64,000 nucleotides of DNA from Labedella endophytica (GCF_003990045.1 NZ_RZGZ01000003.1:248001-312000); one strand, 5' to 3'; shown: positions 24,003-32,476, numbered from the stretch's first letter. Made by a program: numbers and translations. The notes: a model not told the origin generated them from the sequence alone.

Positions 24003-24665
24003 ATGGCGGCACCGCTTCCCGTCCTTCGCGACGGTGACATCTCTCTGCGTTCCATTCGTCTACGCGACGCTCGCGTCGTCGAACGCGAGCTCATGGAGAA
24101 CCGTACGTGGCTCCGCAAGTGGGAGGCGACGAACCCGTACGGCCCGCTCAGTGCGTGGGACATGAAGGGCAGCATCCGCTCCCTTCTCGCGCAGGCGCGC
24201 GGCGGCAACGGCCTGCCGTTCGTGATGGAGCACCGGGGCGAGATCGCCGGTCAGCTCAACGTCTCGGGTATCGTCTACGGGTCGGTGTCGAGCGCGACCC
24301 TCGGCTACTGGGTGAGCGAGCGCTTCGCCGGCTACGGCATCACGCCGACGTCGGTCGCGCTCGCGACGGATCACGTGTTCTTCTCGATGGGTCTCCACCG
24401 CATGGAGATCTGCATCCGTCCGGAGAACGCGCCGAGCCTGCGGGTGGTGGAGAAGCTCGGCTTCCGCTACGAGGGGCTCCGCCGTCGCTTCATCCACATC
24501 AACGGCTCGTGGGCCGACCACTTCTGCTTCGCGCTCGTGCGCGAAGAAGTGCCCGGGGGAGTGCTCGCGCGCTGGAAGGAGGGCCGCGTGCCCGCCGACG
24601 CGTGCGTCATTCCCGCCGCCGACCGCGAGGCCGCCGCCCACCCCCTCACCACCTTCACCGACTGA
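24003..24665 (+). CDS. rimJ: RimJ/RimL-like GNAT acetyltransferase
   Basis: A 220-residue GNAT protein that would transfer an acetyl group to a protein N-terminus or similar amine. Seen: ISLRSIRLRDARVVERELMENRTWLRKWEAT at the start, the acetyl-CoA site GYWVSERFAGYGITPTSVALATDHVF (around 100-125) and NAPSLRVVEKLGFRYEGLRRRFIHINGSWADHFCFAL near the end, all typical of RimJ. It sits between galU and the glpR/sepX-like gene as in other Actinobacteria. ATG 24003 is preceded by GGAAGGA. Confidence 0.88.
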   Translation: MAAPLPVLRDGDISLRSIRLRDARVVERELMENRTWLRKWEATNPYGPLSAWDMKGSIRSLLAQARGGNGLPFVMEHRGEIAGQLNVSGIVYGSVSSATLGYWVSERFAGYGITPTSVALATDHVFFSMGLHRMEICIRPENAPSLRVVEKLGFRYEGLRRRFIHINGSWADHFCFALVREEVPGGVLARWKEGRVPADACVIPAADREAAAHPLTTFTD

Positions 24666-24669
24666 AGTC

Positions 24670-24688
24670 GCTACTCCCGAGCGAGGGC
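24670..24688 (+). repeat. Copy 2 of a 19-bp dispersed intergenic repeat
   Basis: GCTACTCCCGAGCGAGGGC starts five bases after the rimJ stop and is identical to the minus strand of 8813-8831. The following sequence contains further GCCCTCG-type motifs (two copies of CTGCCGCCCTCG at about 24700-24732) but no perfect hairpin like that at the first copy. Confidence 0.7.
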
Positions 24689-24791
24689 GCCACCTAGACC
24701 TGCCGCCCTCGGCACCGAGCTGCCGCCCTCGATCACGCGATACGCCGCAACACACCCATGCGATCACCAGGCTCGGGGAACCTTCAACCCT

Positions 24792-24797
24792 TACCTT
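24792..24797 (+). promoter_or_regulatory. -10 element TACCTT of glpR/sepX-like gene
   Basis: TACCTT is followed by six bases and ATG 24804; no ribosome binding site is seen. This gives the divisome-type gene its own leaderless transcript. Confidence 0.5.
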
Positions 24798-24803
24798 AGG
24801 GAC

Positions 24804-25748
24804 ATGGCCGGTGGTGGAGTTCTGAGTGGAGGGGTGGTCTTCGCGATCGCCGCCGCACTCTGGATCCTCTACCTCATCCCTACGTGGCGCCGCCGCAGCG
24901 AGTACATCGCGACGGAACGCAACGCCGTGCGCCTCCAGCAGACGCTCCGGATCCTCGCCGAGACCTCGGAAGTGCCGGAGGAGGTCCGCGTCGAGGCGAG
25001 CTCCCGTGCGGTCGCCGAGCAGCAGCGTGTGCTGAAGAAACACCGCGCCGAGCAGGCCGCGATCGCGAAGGCCGAGGCCGAGGCGCTCGCCCGGAAGCTC
25101 AAGGCCGAATCGCGGAAGCTCTCCGCCGAGGCAGCGGCCTCCGCTCTCGCCCGTTCGCGACGCCGGGCCCGGCTCGCCACCACCACCGTGCTCCTCGCCT
25201 CTCTCGTCTCCACCGCGTTCGGCGGCATTCAGCTCGCGACGGCCGGAGCCTGGATGCTCCTCGCCGCCGGAGCGACGGGTTCCGTCGTGTGCGTCGGTCT
25301 GCTGTCGCGGATGGCGCGCGTCACCGGACGCCGTTCCACCGCAGTAGCCGTGGCACCGGTGACCGCTGCCGCCCCCGCATCGTCCGCTCTCGTCGAGTAC
25401 GAGGCCGATGTGGTCCCCGAGACCACGTGGACGCCCGTGCCCCTGCCGCGTCCGCTGCACCTCTCCCAAGGCACCGCGGCAGCGTCCGCGATCGCCGAGG
25501 CGGAAGCGCACGAGCGCCTCCGTGCGGCGGCTCTCGCCGAGGCGATGGCCCAGCGCGCCGCCGAACTCGCCCGCCCTGTCACGACGCTCCCCGTGCGCGA
25601 GACCCCGGCCGCCTCGACCGCGCCTGCCGCGCCCGTCGCCGTCGAGGACGCCCCGGCGGTCGACTCCCGCTTCGCCCGCATGGGCGTCATCGACGAGACC
25701 GAGATCGCCACGAACGACATCGTCCGCCGTCGCCGGATGGCGGGCTGA
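24804..25748 (+). CDS. GlpR/SepX-like divisome membrane protein
   Basis: A 314-residue membrane protein. Layout: N-terminal transmembrane helix (about 9-27), cytoplasmic coiled coil rich in Ala, Glu, Lys and Arg (about 36-115), two adjacent transmembrane helices (about 120-165), then a long Ala/Pro-rich tail ending in a conserved-looking DSRFARMGVIDETEIATNDIVRRRR. The position directly after galU and rimJ is that of Corynebacterium GlpR and Streptomyces SepX, which localise to the division site and bind Glp/MoeA or Wag31. Sequence identity cannot be measured here; the assignment rests on topology and synteny. Confidence 0.65.
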   Translation: MAGGGVLSGGVVFAIAAALWILYLIPTWRRRSEYIATERNAVRLQQTLRILAETSEVPEEVRVEASSRAVAEQQRVLKKHRAEQAAIAKAEAEALARKLKAESRKLSAEAAASALARSRRRARLATTTVLLASLVSTAFGGIQLATAGAWMLLAAGATGSVVCVGLLSRMARVTGRRSTAVAVAPVTAAAPASSALVEYEADVVPETTWTPVPLPRPLHLSQGTAAASAIAEAEAHERLRAAALAEAMAQRAAELARPVTTLPVRETPAASTAPAAPVAVEDAPAVDSRFARMGVIDETEIATNDIVRRRRMAG

Positions 25749-25753
25749 CGCGA

Positions 25754-26281
25754 TCACTCCGACCGGGTGCCGGTCGGCTCGAGTTCGTCGGCCAGCACCG
25801 CGCGGAGGGTCTGCTTCGCTCGCGAGAGCCGCGACCGCGCCGTCGAGGGATTGATCCCGAGCACGGCCGCCGCCTCGTGGGAGCGGAAGCCGTCCCAATA
25901 GACCAGGCGCACGAGTTCGGCATCCTCCGCAGGCAGGGCCGCGATGGCGTCGCGGATCTCGATCGCGAGATCATCGGCTTCCACGCTCTGCGGATGCGTC
26001 CTCATCTCATCGACGAAGCGTCGAGTGGCGACCGATCGCCGCGCGAGGCTCCGTCTGGTATTCAGGAGCACGTTGCGGCTGGTGGCGAAGAGCCACATGC
26101 GGGCAGCGACAGGATCCGCCGGCATCGTGCGACGCAGCTTCCAGGCCGTCAGGAGGAGTTCGCCGAAGGCCTCGGCGGCGTCAGCGTCGTTGAGGAGGCG
26201 CCGTTGGAAGTAGCGGAGTACGTCCTGCTCGTTCTCCCGGATCCTGTCGTCGAACGCGGTGCGCCCGGTCGGCGTGCCCAT
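25754..26281 (-). CDS. ECF-like RNA polymerase sigma factor
   Basis: A 175-residue sigma-70 family protein. Region 2 spans about 15-80 (DVLRYFQRRLLNDADAAEAFGELLLTAWKLRR and RMWLFATSRNVLLN); region 4 spans about 110-165, with the helix-turn-helix FRSHEAAAVLGINPSTARSRLSRAKQTL. ATG 26281 shares one base with the stop of the upstream gene (TGATG); GTG 26284 is an alternative. Because the membrane-protein partner is encoded upstream rather than downstream, the order is reversed relative to most sigma/anti-sigma pairs. Target promoters are unknown. Confidence 0.88.
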   Translation of the reverse strand: MGTPTGRTAFDDRIRENEQDVLRYFQRRLLNDADAAEAFGELLLTAWKLRRTMPADPVAARMWLFATSRNVLLNTRRSLARRSVATRRFVDEMRTHPQSVEADDLAIEIRDAIAALPAEDAELVRLVYWDGFRSHEAAAVLGINPSTARSRLSRAKQTLRAVLADELEPTGTRSE

Positions 26282-26871
26282 CACTCGCAGCCCGTCGTGC
26301 GCGATTCGAGCGAGACCTGGGCGATCTCCGTCTCGCTGTAACCGCGCTCCGCCAATCCGTCGAAGAGGCTGTGCGCCACGATCGAGTCGATCGCTCGCAG
26401 CCGCACCTGATCCTCGCTGTCGTGGATGGGCGCCGGCTCGCCGTCCAGATCCACGGCAGCAGCGTCGTCTGCCCGGGCCCTCGCCTCTGCCTCGGTCGTG
26501 TCGAGGCTGTCGAGATCGATCGACGTGACGATGTCTCGAGCGTCGCGCGCGATGTCCGAGCCTCCGCTGACGCCGTCGAACATCACACGTATGCCCTTGA
26601 AGCAGAACGAGCCGTCTGGCCGATCGGTCGAGAACACGTTGTCGGCCACCCAGCCCCAGGGTGTCTGCCCGCCGTTGCCCGCCATCGCCATGGAGCCACC
26701 GCCGATCAGCGCGAGCGATGCGGCGGCGCTGGCGATGCCGAGACGCGCGCGATGGGACCGTCGTGCCCGCGCCTCCGCCATGATCCGGCCGCGATGGGCG
26801 GCGAGGCCGAGCGGGGGAGAAGCGGCAGGCGCCGACTCCGAGAGTCGAGCGTCCAGGTCGGTGTCGTTCAT
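26281..26871 (-). CDS. Membrane protein paired with sigma factor, possible anti-sigma factor
   Basis: A 196-residue protein with a cytoplasmic N-terminus (1-43, including LDARLSESAPAASPPLGLAAHRGRIMAEARARR), one transmembrane helix (about 45-65, LGIASAAASLALIGGGSMAMAG) and an extracytoplasmic domain with a pair of cysteines (Cys near 90 and near the C-terminus, TTGCE). No zinc anti-sigma HxxxCxxC motif is present, so the anti-sigma role is inferred from topology and coupling to the sigma gene. ATG 26871 is chosen because GGAGG lies 8 bases upstream. Confidence 0.65.
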   Translation of the reverse strand: MNDTDLDARLSESAPAASPPLGLAAHRGRIMAEARARRSHRARLGIASAAASLALIGGGSMAMAGNGGQTPWGWVADNVFSTDRPDGSFCFKGIRVMFDGVSGGSDIARDARDIVTSIDLDSLDTTEAEARARADDAAAVDLDGEPAPIHDSEDQVRLRAIDSIVAHSLFDGLAERGYSETEIAQVSLESRTTGCE

Positions 26872-27059
26872 GGTCGAGCCTCCATCGTGGTCATCCTTAC
26901 CCATGACATGTCCGGTCACGGGCGGGCTGTCCAGCGATGCTGGATTCTGGAGATTCTCGGTATCAGTGAGACGTCATGCCGAGCACCCAGCCGTGCTGGG
27001 TAGGGGCTCCGGCGCCGTCCGGTCGCCCGGTTCGATCGTGATAGCCTGTTCAGGCACTT

Positions 27060-27135
27060 GGGCCTATGGCGCAGTTGGTAGCGCGCTTCGTTCGCAATGA
27101 AGAGGTCGGGGGTTCGAATCCCCCTAGGTCCACCA
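27060..27135 (+). tRNA. tRNA-Ala (anticodon CGC)
   Basis: Full cloverleaf: acceptor GGGCCTA pairs with TAGGTCC (one G-U), D arm GCGC-AGTTGGTA-GCGC, anticodon arm CTTCG-TTCGCAA-TGAAG with CGC in the loop, T arm GGGGG-TTCGAAT-CCCCC, and an encoded CCA (27133-27135). It decodes GCG alanine codons. A TAGCCT hexamer at 27042-27047 may be its -10 element, and a hairpin plus T-run follows. Confidence 0.97.
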
Positions 27136-27152
27136 CATCCAGGCACACCAGG

Positions 27153-27183
27153 AATCCCGTTCACCGTCGTGGACGGGATTTTT
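27153..27183 (+). terminator. Rho-independent terminator of tRNA-Ala
   Basis: AATCCCGT and ACGGGATT form a perfect 8-bp stem around 12 bases, followed by TTT. It lies 18 bases after the tRNA CCA end. Confidence 0.75.
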
Positions 27184-27240
27184 CGTCGCAGCCGTAGCCC
27201 GGCGTCCTCAGCCGTTCACCACCCGTTCTCCCGCGAGCGG

Positions 27241-27246
27241 CATAGT
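27241..27246 (+). promoter_or_regulatory. -10 element CATAGT of acyltransferase gene
   Basis: CATAGT is followed by GGGGGA (six bases) and ATG 27253. The purine-rich spacer could also act as a poor ribosome binding site, so leaderless initiation is only one reading. Confidence 0.4.
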
Positions 27247-27252
27247 GGGGGA

Positions 27253-29313
27253 ATGACGAGCGTGCGCGAGCTGCCGAGCGGTACCACCGCTCCGGCGCGC
27301 GCACCCGAGCGGCGCCCGTTCCGCGGCGACATCCAGGGACTGCGCGCGGTCGCCGTGATGCTCGTCGTGGTGAACCACGCGGTGACGACACTCGTTCCGG
27401 GTGGGTTCGTGGGCGTCGACGTGTTCTTCGTGATCTCCGGCTTCCTCATCAGCGGGCACCTCGTGGGGAGCCTGCGCCGCACGGGACGCATCGACTTCAT
27501 GCGCTTCTACGCCGCACGTGCGCGACGGATCCTGCCGGCGTCGCTCGTCACGATCGCGGCCACGGCGGTCGCGGCCTTCATCGTGGTGTCACCGCTGCGC
27601 ATCGTCGAGATCCTGCAGGACGCGGTGGCGTCGGCGCTCTACGTGCCGAACATCGTGTTCGCGATCCGTCAGACCGACTACCTCGCGGGCACGGCGCCCT
27701 CGCCGTTCCAGCACTTCTGGTCGCTCGGGGTGGAGGAGCAGTTCTATCTCGTCTGGCCTGTCCTGCTGCTCGCCGCTTTCCTCGTGGGGCGACGCTCGGT
27801 GCGCTCGATCCTCCTCGTGATCGGTCTCGTCACCGTGGCGTCGTTCGTCGCGAGCGTCGCGCTCACACCGGAGGCGCCGTCGCTCGCGTTCTTCTCGCCG
27901 ATGACGCGGGCGTGGGAATTCGGCGTGGGTGCACTCGTCGCGGGGGCGGCGCCGCTCCTCGCGGGTCTGCCCGGCCGCGTCGCGGTCGTGCTCGGATGGG
28001 TGGGGCTCGGGATGGTCCTCACGGCGGCGGCGACGTACACGGCCGCCGTCGATTATCCGGGTGTCGCAGCGCTCCTCCCGGTGGCCGGCACGGCACTCGT
28101 GATCGCGGCCGGAAGCGGAACGACCGGCAGTGAGGGCGTGCCGCGGGGGAGCGTCACGGGGCTGCTCTCGCTCCGCCCGTTCCTCTTCGTCGGAGCGATC
28201 TCCTACTCGCTCTATCTCGTGCACTGGCCGATCCTCGTCCTCGCTCACGAGCACCTCGGACTCGACGAGCCTCTACCTGCCGTCGTCTCCGTCGTTCTCG
28301 CCGCGGCGTCCGTTCCGATCGCGTGGCTGCTGTTCCGTCTCGTCGAGACGCCCCTGCGCTCGGGACGATCGACGGGGCGCCGGGTGGTCGTGGTCTCCTC
28401 TGCCGTGACGCTCGCCCTCGTCGCGGGCCTCCTCGGCGGGAGCGCCGCGGCCACGCACCTCCCGCTCACGTCGGCGCGGGAGGTGCCGCCCACCGCCGCG
28501 GCGGAACTTCCCGTCGGCACGGACGTCGTGCCGACGAACATCGCGCCGGCCCTCCGCTCGGCGACCGCCGACACGGGGGCCGTCTACACCGATGGGTGCC
28601 AGCAGAATCTCTCCGGCACGGAGGTGGTGTCGTGCTCGTTCGGCTCCGTCGAGTCGCCGCGCACGATCGCGCTGTTCGGCGATTCCCACGCGGGCCGCTG
28701 GTTCCCCGCCCTCGAGCAGGCGGCGACCGCGCTCGACTACCGCCTCGACACGTATACGAAGTCGGGCTGCCGGACCGAGGAGACCGCCGAGGCGTGGGCG
28801 TCGTCGAAGAACGCGTCGTGCGCCGAGTGGCGGGAGGCCGCCGTGCAGGAGCTTCTCGCCGATCCGCCCGACGTGATCGTGCTCGCGAACCACCTCGGCC
28901 CGACGCCCGGGCGGGATCCCGCGATACAGCGCGACGACTGGGTGGACGGGCTGTCCGCGCTGTACGACCGGCTGCCGGAGTCGAGCCTCGTGGTGACGAT
29001 CGCCGACTCGCCCGAGTTCGAGACGTCACCGGTGCTGTGCCTCTCCTCGAACCTCGATGACGCCGACCGGTGTTCCGTGCCGCGGGAGGACGCGCTCAAC
29101 CCGGCGATCCGCGACGCACAGCGCCTCGTGGCGGCCGAACACGGGGGAGCGGTGATCGACCTGACCGACTTCTTCTGCAACGTCACGACGTGCCCCGCCG
29201 TCATCGGCGCGACGCTCGTCTACTCCGACGAACACCACGTGACGGCGACCTACTCCCGTTCGCTCGCCGACGTGCTGACGGCGCGGCTCGAACCGATCCT
29301 CGCCGCACGATGA
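27253..29313 (+). CDS. Membrane acyltransferase-3 fused to SGNH hydrolase domain (OatA-type)
   Basis: A 686-residue polysaccharide O-acetyltransferase. Residues 28-370 are the ten-helix acyltransferase-3 domain, with FRGDIQGLRAVAVMLVVVNHA, the catalytic-type histidine in that segment, and GGFVGVDVFFVISGFLISGHL. A further membrane segment (about 385-400) leads to an extracytoplasmic SGNH domain: GDSHAGRW (about 475-482) and the distal DEHHVTATYSRSL supplying Asp/His. It probably acetylates peptidoglycan or wall glycans outside the cell. The stop overlaps the esterase start as ATGA. Confidence 0.92.
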   Translation: MTSVRELPSGTTAPARAPERRPFRGDIQGLRAVAVMLVVVNHAVTTLVPGGFVGVDVFFVISGFLISGHLVGSLRRTGRIDFMRFYAARARRILPASLVTIAATAVAAFIVVSPLRIVEILQDAVASALYVPNIVFAIRQTDYLAGTAPSPFQHFWSLGVEEQFYLVWPVLLLAAFLVGRRSVRSILLVIGLVTVASFVASVALTPEAPSLAFFSPMTRAWEFGVGALVAGAAPLLAGLPGRVAVVLGWVGLGMVLTAAATYTAAVDYPGVAALLPVAGTALVIAAGSGTTGSEGVPRGSVTGLLSLRPFLFVGAISYSLYLVHWPILVLAHEHLGLDEPLPAVVSVVLAAASVPIAWLLFRLVETPLRSGRSTGRRVVVVSSAVTLALVAGLLGGSAAATHLPLTSAREVPPTAAAELPVGTDVVPTNIAPALRSATADTGAVYTDGCQQNLSGTEVVSCSFGSVESPRTIALFGDSHAGRWFPALEQAATALDYRLDTYTKSGCRTEETAEAWASSKNASCAEWREAAVQELLADPPDVIVLANHLGPTPGRDPAIQRDDWVDGLSALYDRLPESSLVVTIADSPEFETSPVLCLSSNLDDADRCSVPREDALNPAIRDAQRLVAAEHGGAVIDLTDFFCNVTTCPAVIGATLVYSDEHHVTATYSRSLADVLTARLEPILAAR

Positions 29314-30224
29314 AGCGGTTGGCGGCGGCGCGGGCCGTACGGCGCGCGGCGGGTCTCGCGGCGGCCGGGCTCGTGCTGCTGCTCGCCGCATGCGCCCCGG
29401 AACCCGCGACGGGCGACGGCGCCGTGTCGTGGTCGCCGATAGCGGACCATGAGATCGAGTTCATCGACGACGTCGACTTCGGCGGCCCGGCCGGGATCCG
29501 CCTCGACGTATGCCGGCCGGCCCAAGCGGCTCCCGGCGCGCCCGCGATCCTGTCCGTACACGGGGGCGGCTGGCGGGCCGGCGACAAGGCACAACCGCAG
29601 TGGCGGGAGGCGTGCGCGTGGCTCGCGAGCGAGGGATTCGTCGTCTTCCAGTCGAACTACCGCCTGGCGCCGGACCATCCCTTCCCCGCGGGGCTCGACG
29701 ACCTCGAGACGGCGCTCGACTGGATCCGTGACGACGGGCAGGCGGCGACGTTCGGCCACGACCCGTCGCGGGTCGCGGCGTTCGGGGACTCCGCCGGAGG
29801 CAACCTCGTGTCCTTGCTGGGGCTGAGAGGAGCGACCGCCTCCGGGACCCTGCGCGGTGTCGTGGAGCTGAGCGCCCCGCTCGACCTCACGCAGGACGGG
29901 GCCGCGCTCGGAGACCTCGACGACAGCTTCCAGCGCGTTCAGCTCGACTACCTCGGCTGCGAGACGTACGACGACTGCCCGTCGGCGCGGGCGGCATCGC
30001 CGATGCACGCCGTCGAGCCAGGGGCGCCGCCGTTCTTCATCGTGCACGCGGAGGACGATTTCATTCCGGTCGAGCAGGCGGATGCGTTCGTCGCCGCGCT
30101 CGAGGAGGCCGCGGTCGACGTCGTCCTCGAGCGGGTCGAGGGCGACGGGCACGCCCTCGACCTCCTCGACGGCGCCCTGCGGGATCGGATCGTCGACTGG
30201 CTCCGGGCGCGCCTCGACGCCTGA
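29310..30224 (+). CDS. Secreted alpha/beta-hydrolase lipoprotein (carboxylesterase type)
   Basis: A 304-residue lipoprotein esterase. The signal peptide ends in LLLAAC with Cys28 as lipidation site. The HSL-like fold shows the oxyanion loop HGGGW, nucleophile elbow GDSAGG, and the late GDGHALDLLDG supplying the catalytic histidine; a DD pair near DDFIPVEQADAF fits the acid. ATGA overlap with the O-acetyltransferase gene suggests a paired function: adding and removing acyl groups on the same extracellular glycan. This pairing is inference. Confidence 0.88.
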   Translation: MKRLAAARAVRRAAGLAAAGLVLLLAACAPEPATGDGAVSWSPIADHEIEFIDDVDFGGPAGIRLDVCRPAQAAPGAPAILSVHGGGWRAGDKAQPQWREACAWLASEGFVVFQSNYRLAPDHPFPAGLDDLETALDWIRDDGQAATFGHDPSRVAAFGDSAGGNLVSLLGLRGATASGTLRGVVELSAPLDLTQDGAALGDLDDSFQRVQLDYLGCETYDDCPSARAASPMHAVEPGAPPFFIVHAEDDFIPVEQADAFVAALEEAAVDVVLERVEGDGHALDLLDGALRDRIVDWLRARLDA

Positions 30225-30233
30225 GCCGGGGGA

Positions 30234-31511
30234 TCAGCGCGCCGTCGTCCGGATCATCCGGGGCCCTGCCCACAGGATCAGAATGAGCACGAGGCCGACG
30301 AACCCGGCGAAGACCGGCGTGAGGGGAAGGATGAGGAGGGCGGCGCCGACGAGGAGCGGGGGAACGGTCATCCCGGCGAAGGCGAGCAGGAAGATGCCCG
30401 ACGTGATCTCGCTCCGGTTGCCGCTGTCGGAGAGGGAGGAGGCTGTGGCGAGGGCGCCCCGGAAGACGAGGCCCACGCCGGCGCCCGCGACGATTCCCCC
30501 CAGCACGAAGGCGACCGCCGAGACCGCGAGGTCGGCAGCCCCGAGGGTGAGGAGACCGACGACCATCGCGACGACCCCGAGGACCAGCTGACGTCGGGCC
30601 GCGAGAGTCGCGAAGACGACCTGTGCGGCCGCCGCTGCCCCGAAGACGGCGAAGGAGACGAGCCCGGCGATGAGGTGATCCGGTTGGTTCAGCATCCGGG
30701 AGAGGAACGTGGGAGCGACCGAACCGAAGAGTCCGGTGATCGCGAAGGCGGCGAACGCACCGACTCCGGCGGCCCAATACGTCGAACGGCTCTCCGCCGG
30801 AACGCTGACACGCTGAGGGCGGTAGGGCGCCCGGGCCATGGGCGCCGACACCGTCTCGGGCACGAAGGCGTAGGCGAAGCCGATCGCGACGAGCGCAGCG
30901 AGGAAGACGACGAACGGGGTGACGAGAGGTGCGTTCGCCCATTCCGCGAACATCCCGCCGACGAGGGGGCCGAGCGCGAGACCTCCCATGTTCGCGATGC
31001 CGGCGATCGTCGCGGCGAAGCCCGCCGTCGACACGGGGTGCGTGATGCGCCGCAGATCGGCGAGGTGTGCTGTCGCTGCGGAAGTGAGCAGGCCGATCCC
31101 GAGCCCCGCGACCAGGCGCGCGACGATGAGGCCGGGCGTGGAGGACCAGACGAGGAAGAGGACGGCCGAAAGGGTCTCGAGAACCACCGCCGAGAGGATC
31201 ATGCGTCGCCGGCCGACACGGTCGCTCAGATGTCCGGCCAGGTAGAGCGCGATCATCACGCCGATCGAATAGGCCGCGAACACCACGGTCACGACGATCG
31301 TCGGGAACCCGTCCCGCTCCGCGTAGAGCGCGTACAGCGGCGTCGGCACGGTGTTGAACGCCATCATCACGAGGAAGGCTGCCGCGGTGATCCAGAAGCC
31401 CGCGCGGTGCGGCACGGCGAGATGGGCGCCGGGTGTTCGGCTGGTGCGGACCGAGGGGGAGGGCGTGCGTTCGTCGGAGGACGGCCGACTGTTGTGTGCG
31501 AGGAGGCTCAT
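30234..31511 (-). CDS. MFS transporter (DHA1-like)
   Basis: A 425-residue secondary transporter with 12 predicted membrane spans after a roughly 40-residue hydrophilic N-terminus. Motif A is GHLSDRVGRRRM (around 100), and the N-terminal half shows ARLVAGLGIGLLTSAATAHLADL. The gene is divergent from a LysR regulator across an 82-base gap holding an ATCGAT-N7-ATCGAT site, so it is probably its target. ATG 31511 is supported by a -10-like CATGAT six bases upstream. Substrate unknown; drug or aromatic-compound export is typical of this arrangement. Confidence 0.9.
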   Translation of the reverse strand: MSLLAHNSRPSSDERTPSPSVRTSRTPGAHLAVPHRAGFWITAAAFLVMMAFNTVPTPLYALYAERDGFPTIVVTVVFAAYSIGVMIALYLAGHLSDRVGRRRMILSAVVLETLSAVLFLVWSSTPGLIVARLVAGLGIGLLTSAATAHLADLRRITHPVSTAGFAATIAGIANMGGLALGPLVGGMFAEWANAPLVTPFVVFLAALVAIGFAYAFVPETVSAPMARAPYRPQRVSVPAESRSTYWAAGVGAFAAFAITGLFGSVAPTFLSRMLNQPDHLIAGLVSFAVFGAAAAAQVVFATLAARRQLVLGVVAMVVGLLTLGAADLAVSAVAFVLGGIVAGAGVGLVFRGALATASSLSDSGNRSEITSGIFLLAFAGMTVPPLLVGAALLILPLTPVFAGFVGLVLILILWAGPRMIRTTAR

Positions 31512-31517
31512 AGGTCG

Positions 31518-31523
31518 ATCATG
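31518..31523 (-). promoter_or_regulatory. -10-like CATGAT of MFS gene
   Basis: On the minus strand CATGAT precedes ATG 31511 by six bases. Position 1 departs from consensus. Confidence 0.4.
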
Positions 31524-31555
31524 CGCGCGGCTGGTCATCGAGGGAAGCGAATTAT

Positions 31556-31574
31556 ATCGATGCCAGTAATCGAT
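31556..31574. promoter_or_regulatory. LysR-type operator between MFS and lysR
   Basis: Two ATCGAT palindromes separated by 7 bases lie in the divergent gap, 20 bases before the LysR ATG. Spacing and symmetry fit a LysR tetramer site. Local sequence is the most AT-rich in the region. Confidence 0.5.
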
Positions 31575-31593
31575 GCACTCTATGATCACGGTC

Positions 31594-32463
31594 ATGGATA
31601 CGCGCATGCTCGAGTACTTCGTCACGGTCGCCGACGAGTCCAATCTCACGCGCGCAGCCGAGCGCCTGTTCGTTGCACAGTCGACGGTCTCGGCCGGGCT
31701 CCGCAGCCTCGAGCGGGAGCTCGGCGTCAGACTGTTCGAGAGATCGACGAAGGCCGTCTCCCTGCTCCCGGCGGGGGAAGCCCTCCTCCCGATCGCGCGC
31801 GACGTCCTCGACGGGATCGACGCGCTGCTCTCGACGGCGAACGAATCGGGACTCGGCCTCCGGGGTCGTGTCCGGGTCGGCACCTTCGCGGCGCTCCTCG
31901 TCTTCGACCTCCCCGGTGTTCTCGGACGCTTCCGGCGCGACCACGCGGGTGTGGACGTCCAGTTGATGACCTCGGCGACGGGATCCACCGGCCTCCTCGA
32001 CGACCTCCTGCGAGGTCGGCTCGACCTTGCCTTCGTCGCACTCCCGGTTCCGCCGGGACTCGAGGCGGTGCCGGTCGTGCGTCGGCCGTTCGTCGCGCTC
32101 GTGCCGCTCGATCACCCGCTGGCCGGTCGCGACGAGGTGTCGCTCACCGATCTCGCCGACGAGGACTGGATCGACGTGCTGCCGGGCTTCGGCAATCGGG
32201 TGCAACTCGATGCCCGGCTCGCCGAGCTCGGTATCGTGCGGCGTCTGTCCGCCGAGGTCGCCGATCTCCCGAGCGTCGCGTCCTTCGTCGCAGCCGGGGT
32301 GGGGATCGCGGTGGTCCCCGATGCGATCGATTCCGCGGGGTGCCGCGTCATCGCGCTGAGCGACGACCTCCCGGACTGGGTCGTCTCGCTCGCGGTGCGT
32401 CGCGGAGGCGAGCGCAACCGAGCGATCCAGGCGTTCGCCGACGCGCTACGGGACGCGACCTGA
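31594..32463 (+). CDS. LysR-family transcriptional regulator
   Basis: A 289-residue regulator. Residues 1-60 form the winged helix-turn-helix MLEYFVTVADESNLTRAAERLFVAQSTVSAGLRSLERELGVRLFER; residues 88-289 form the periplasmic-binding-like effector domain, with VRVGTFAALLVFDLPGVLGRFRRDHAGVDVQ at its start. It faces the MFS gene and likely controls it through the ATCGAT repeat. ATG 31594 fits the family N-terminus better than in-frame ATG codons upstream. Confidence 0.9.
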   Translation: MDTRMLEYFVTVADESNLTRAAERLFVAQSTVSAGLRSLERELGVRLFERSTKAVSLLPAGEALLPIARDVLDGIDALLSTANESGLGLRGRVRVGTFAALLVFDLPGVLGRFRRDHAGVDVQLMTSATGSTGLLDDLLRGRLDLAFVALPVPPGLEAVPVVRRPFVALVPLDHPLAGRDEVSLTDLADEDWIDVLPGFGNRVQLDARLAELGIVRRLSAEVADLPSVASFVAAGVGIAVVPDAIDSAGCRVIALSDDLPDWVVSLAVRRGGERNRAIQAFADALRDAT

Positions 32464-32476
32464 CCCGAGCCCGCCC

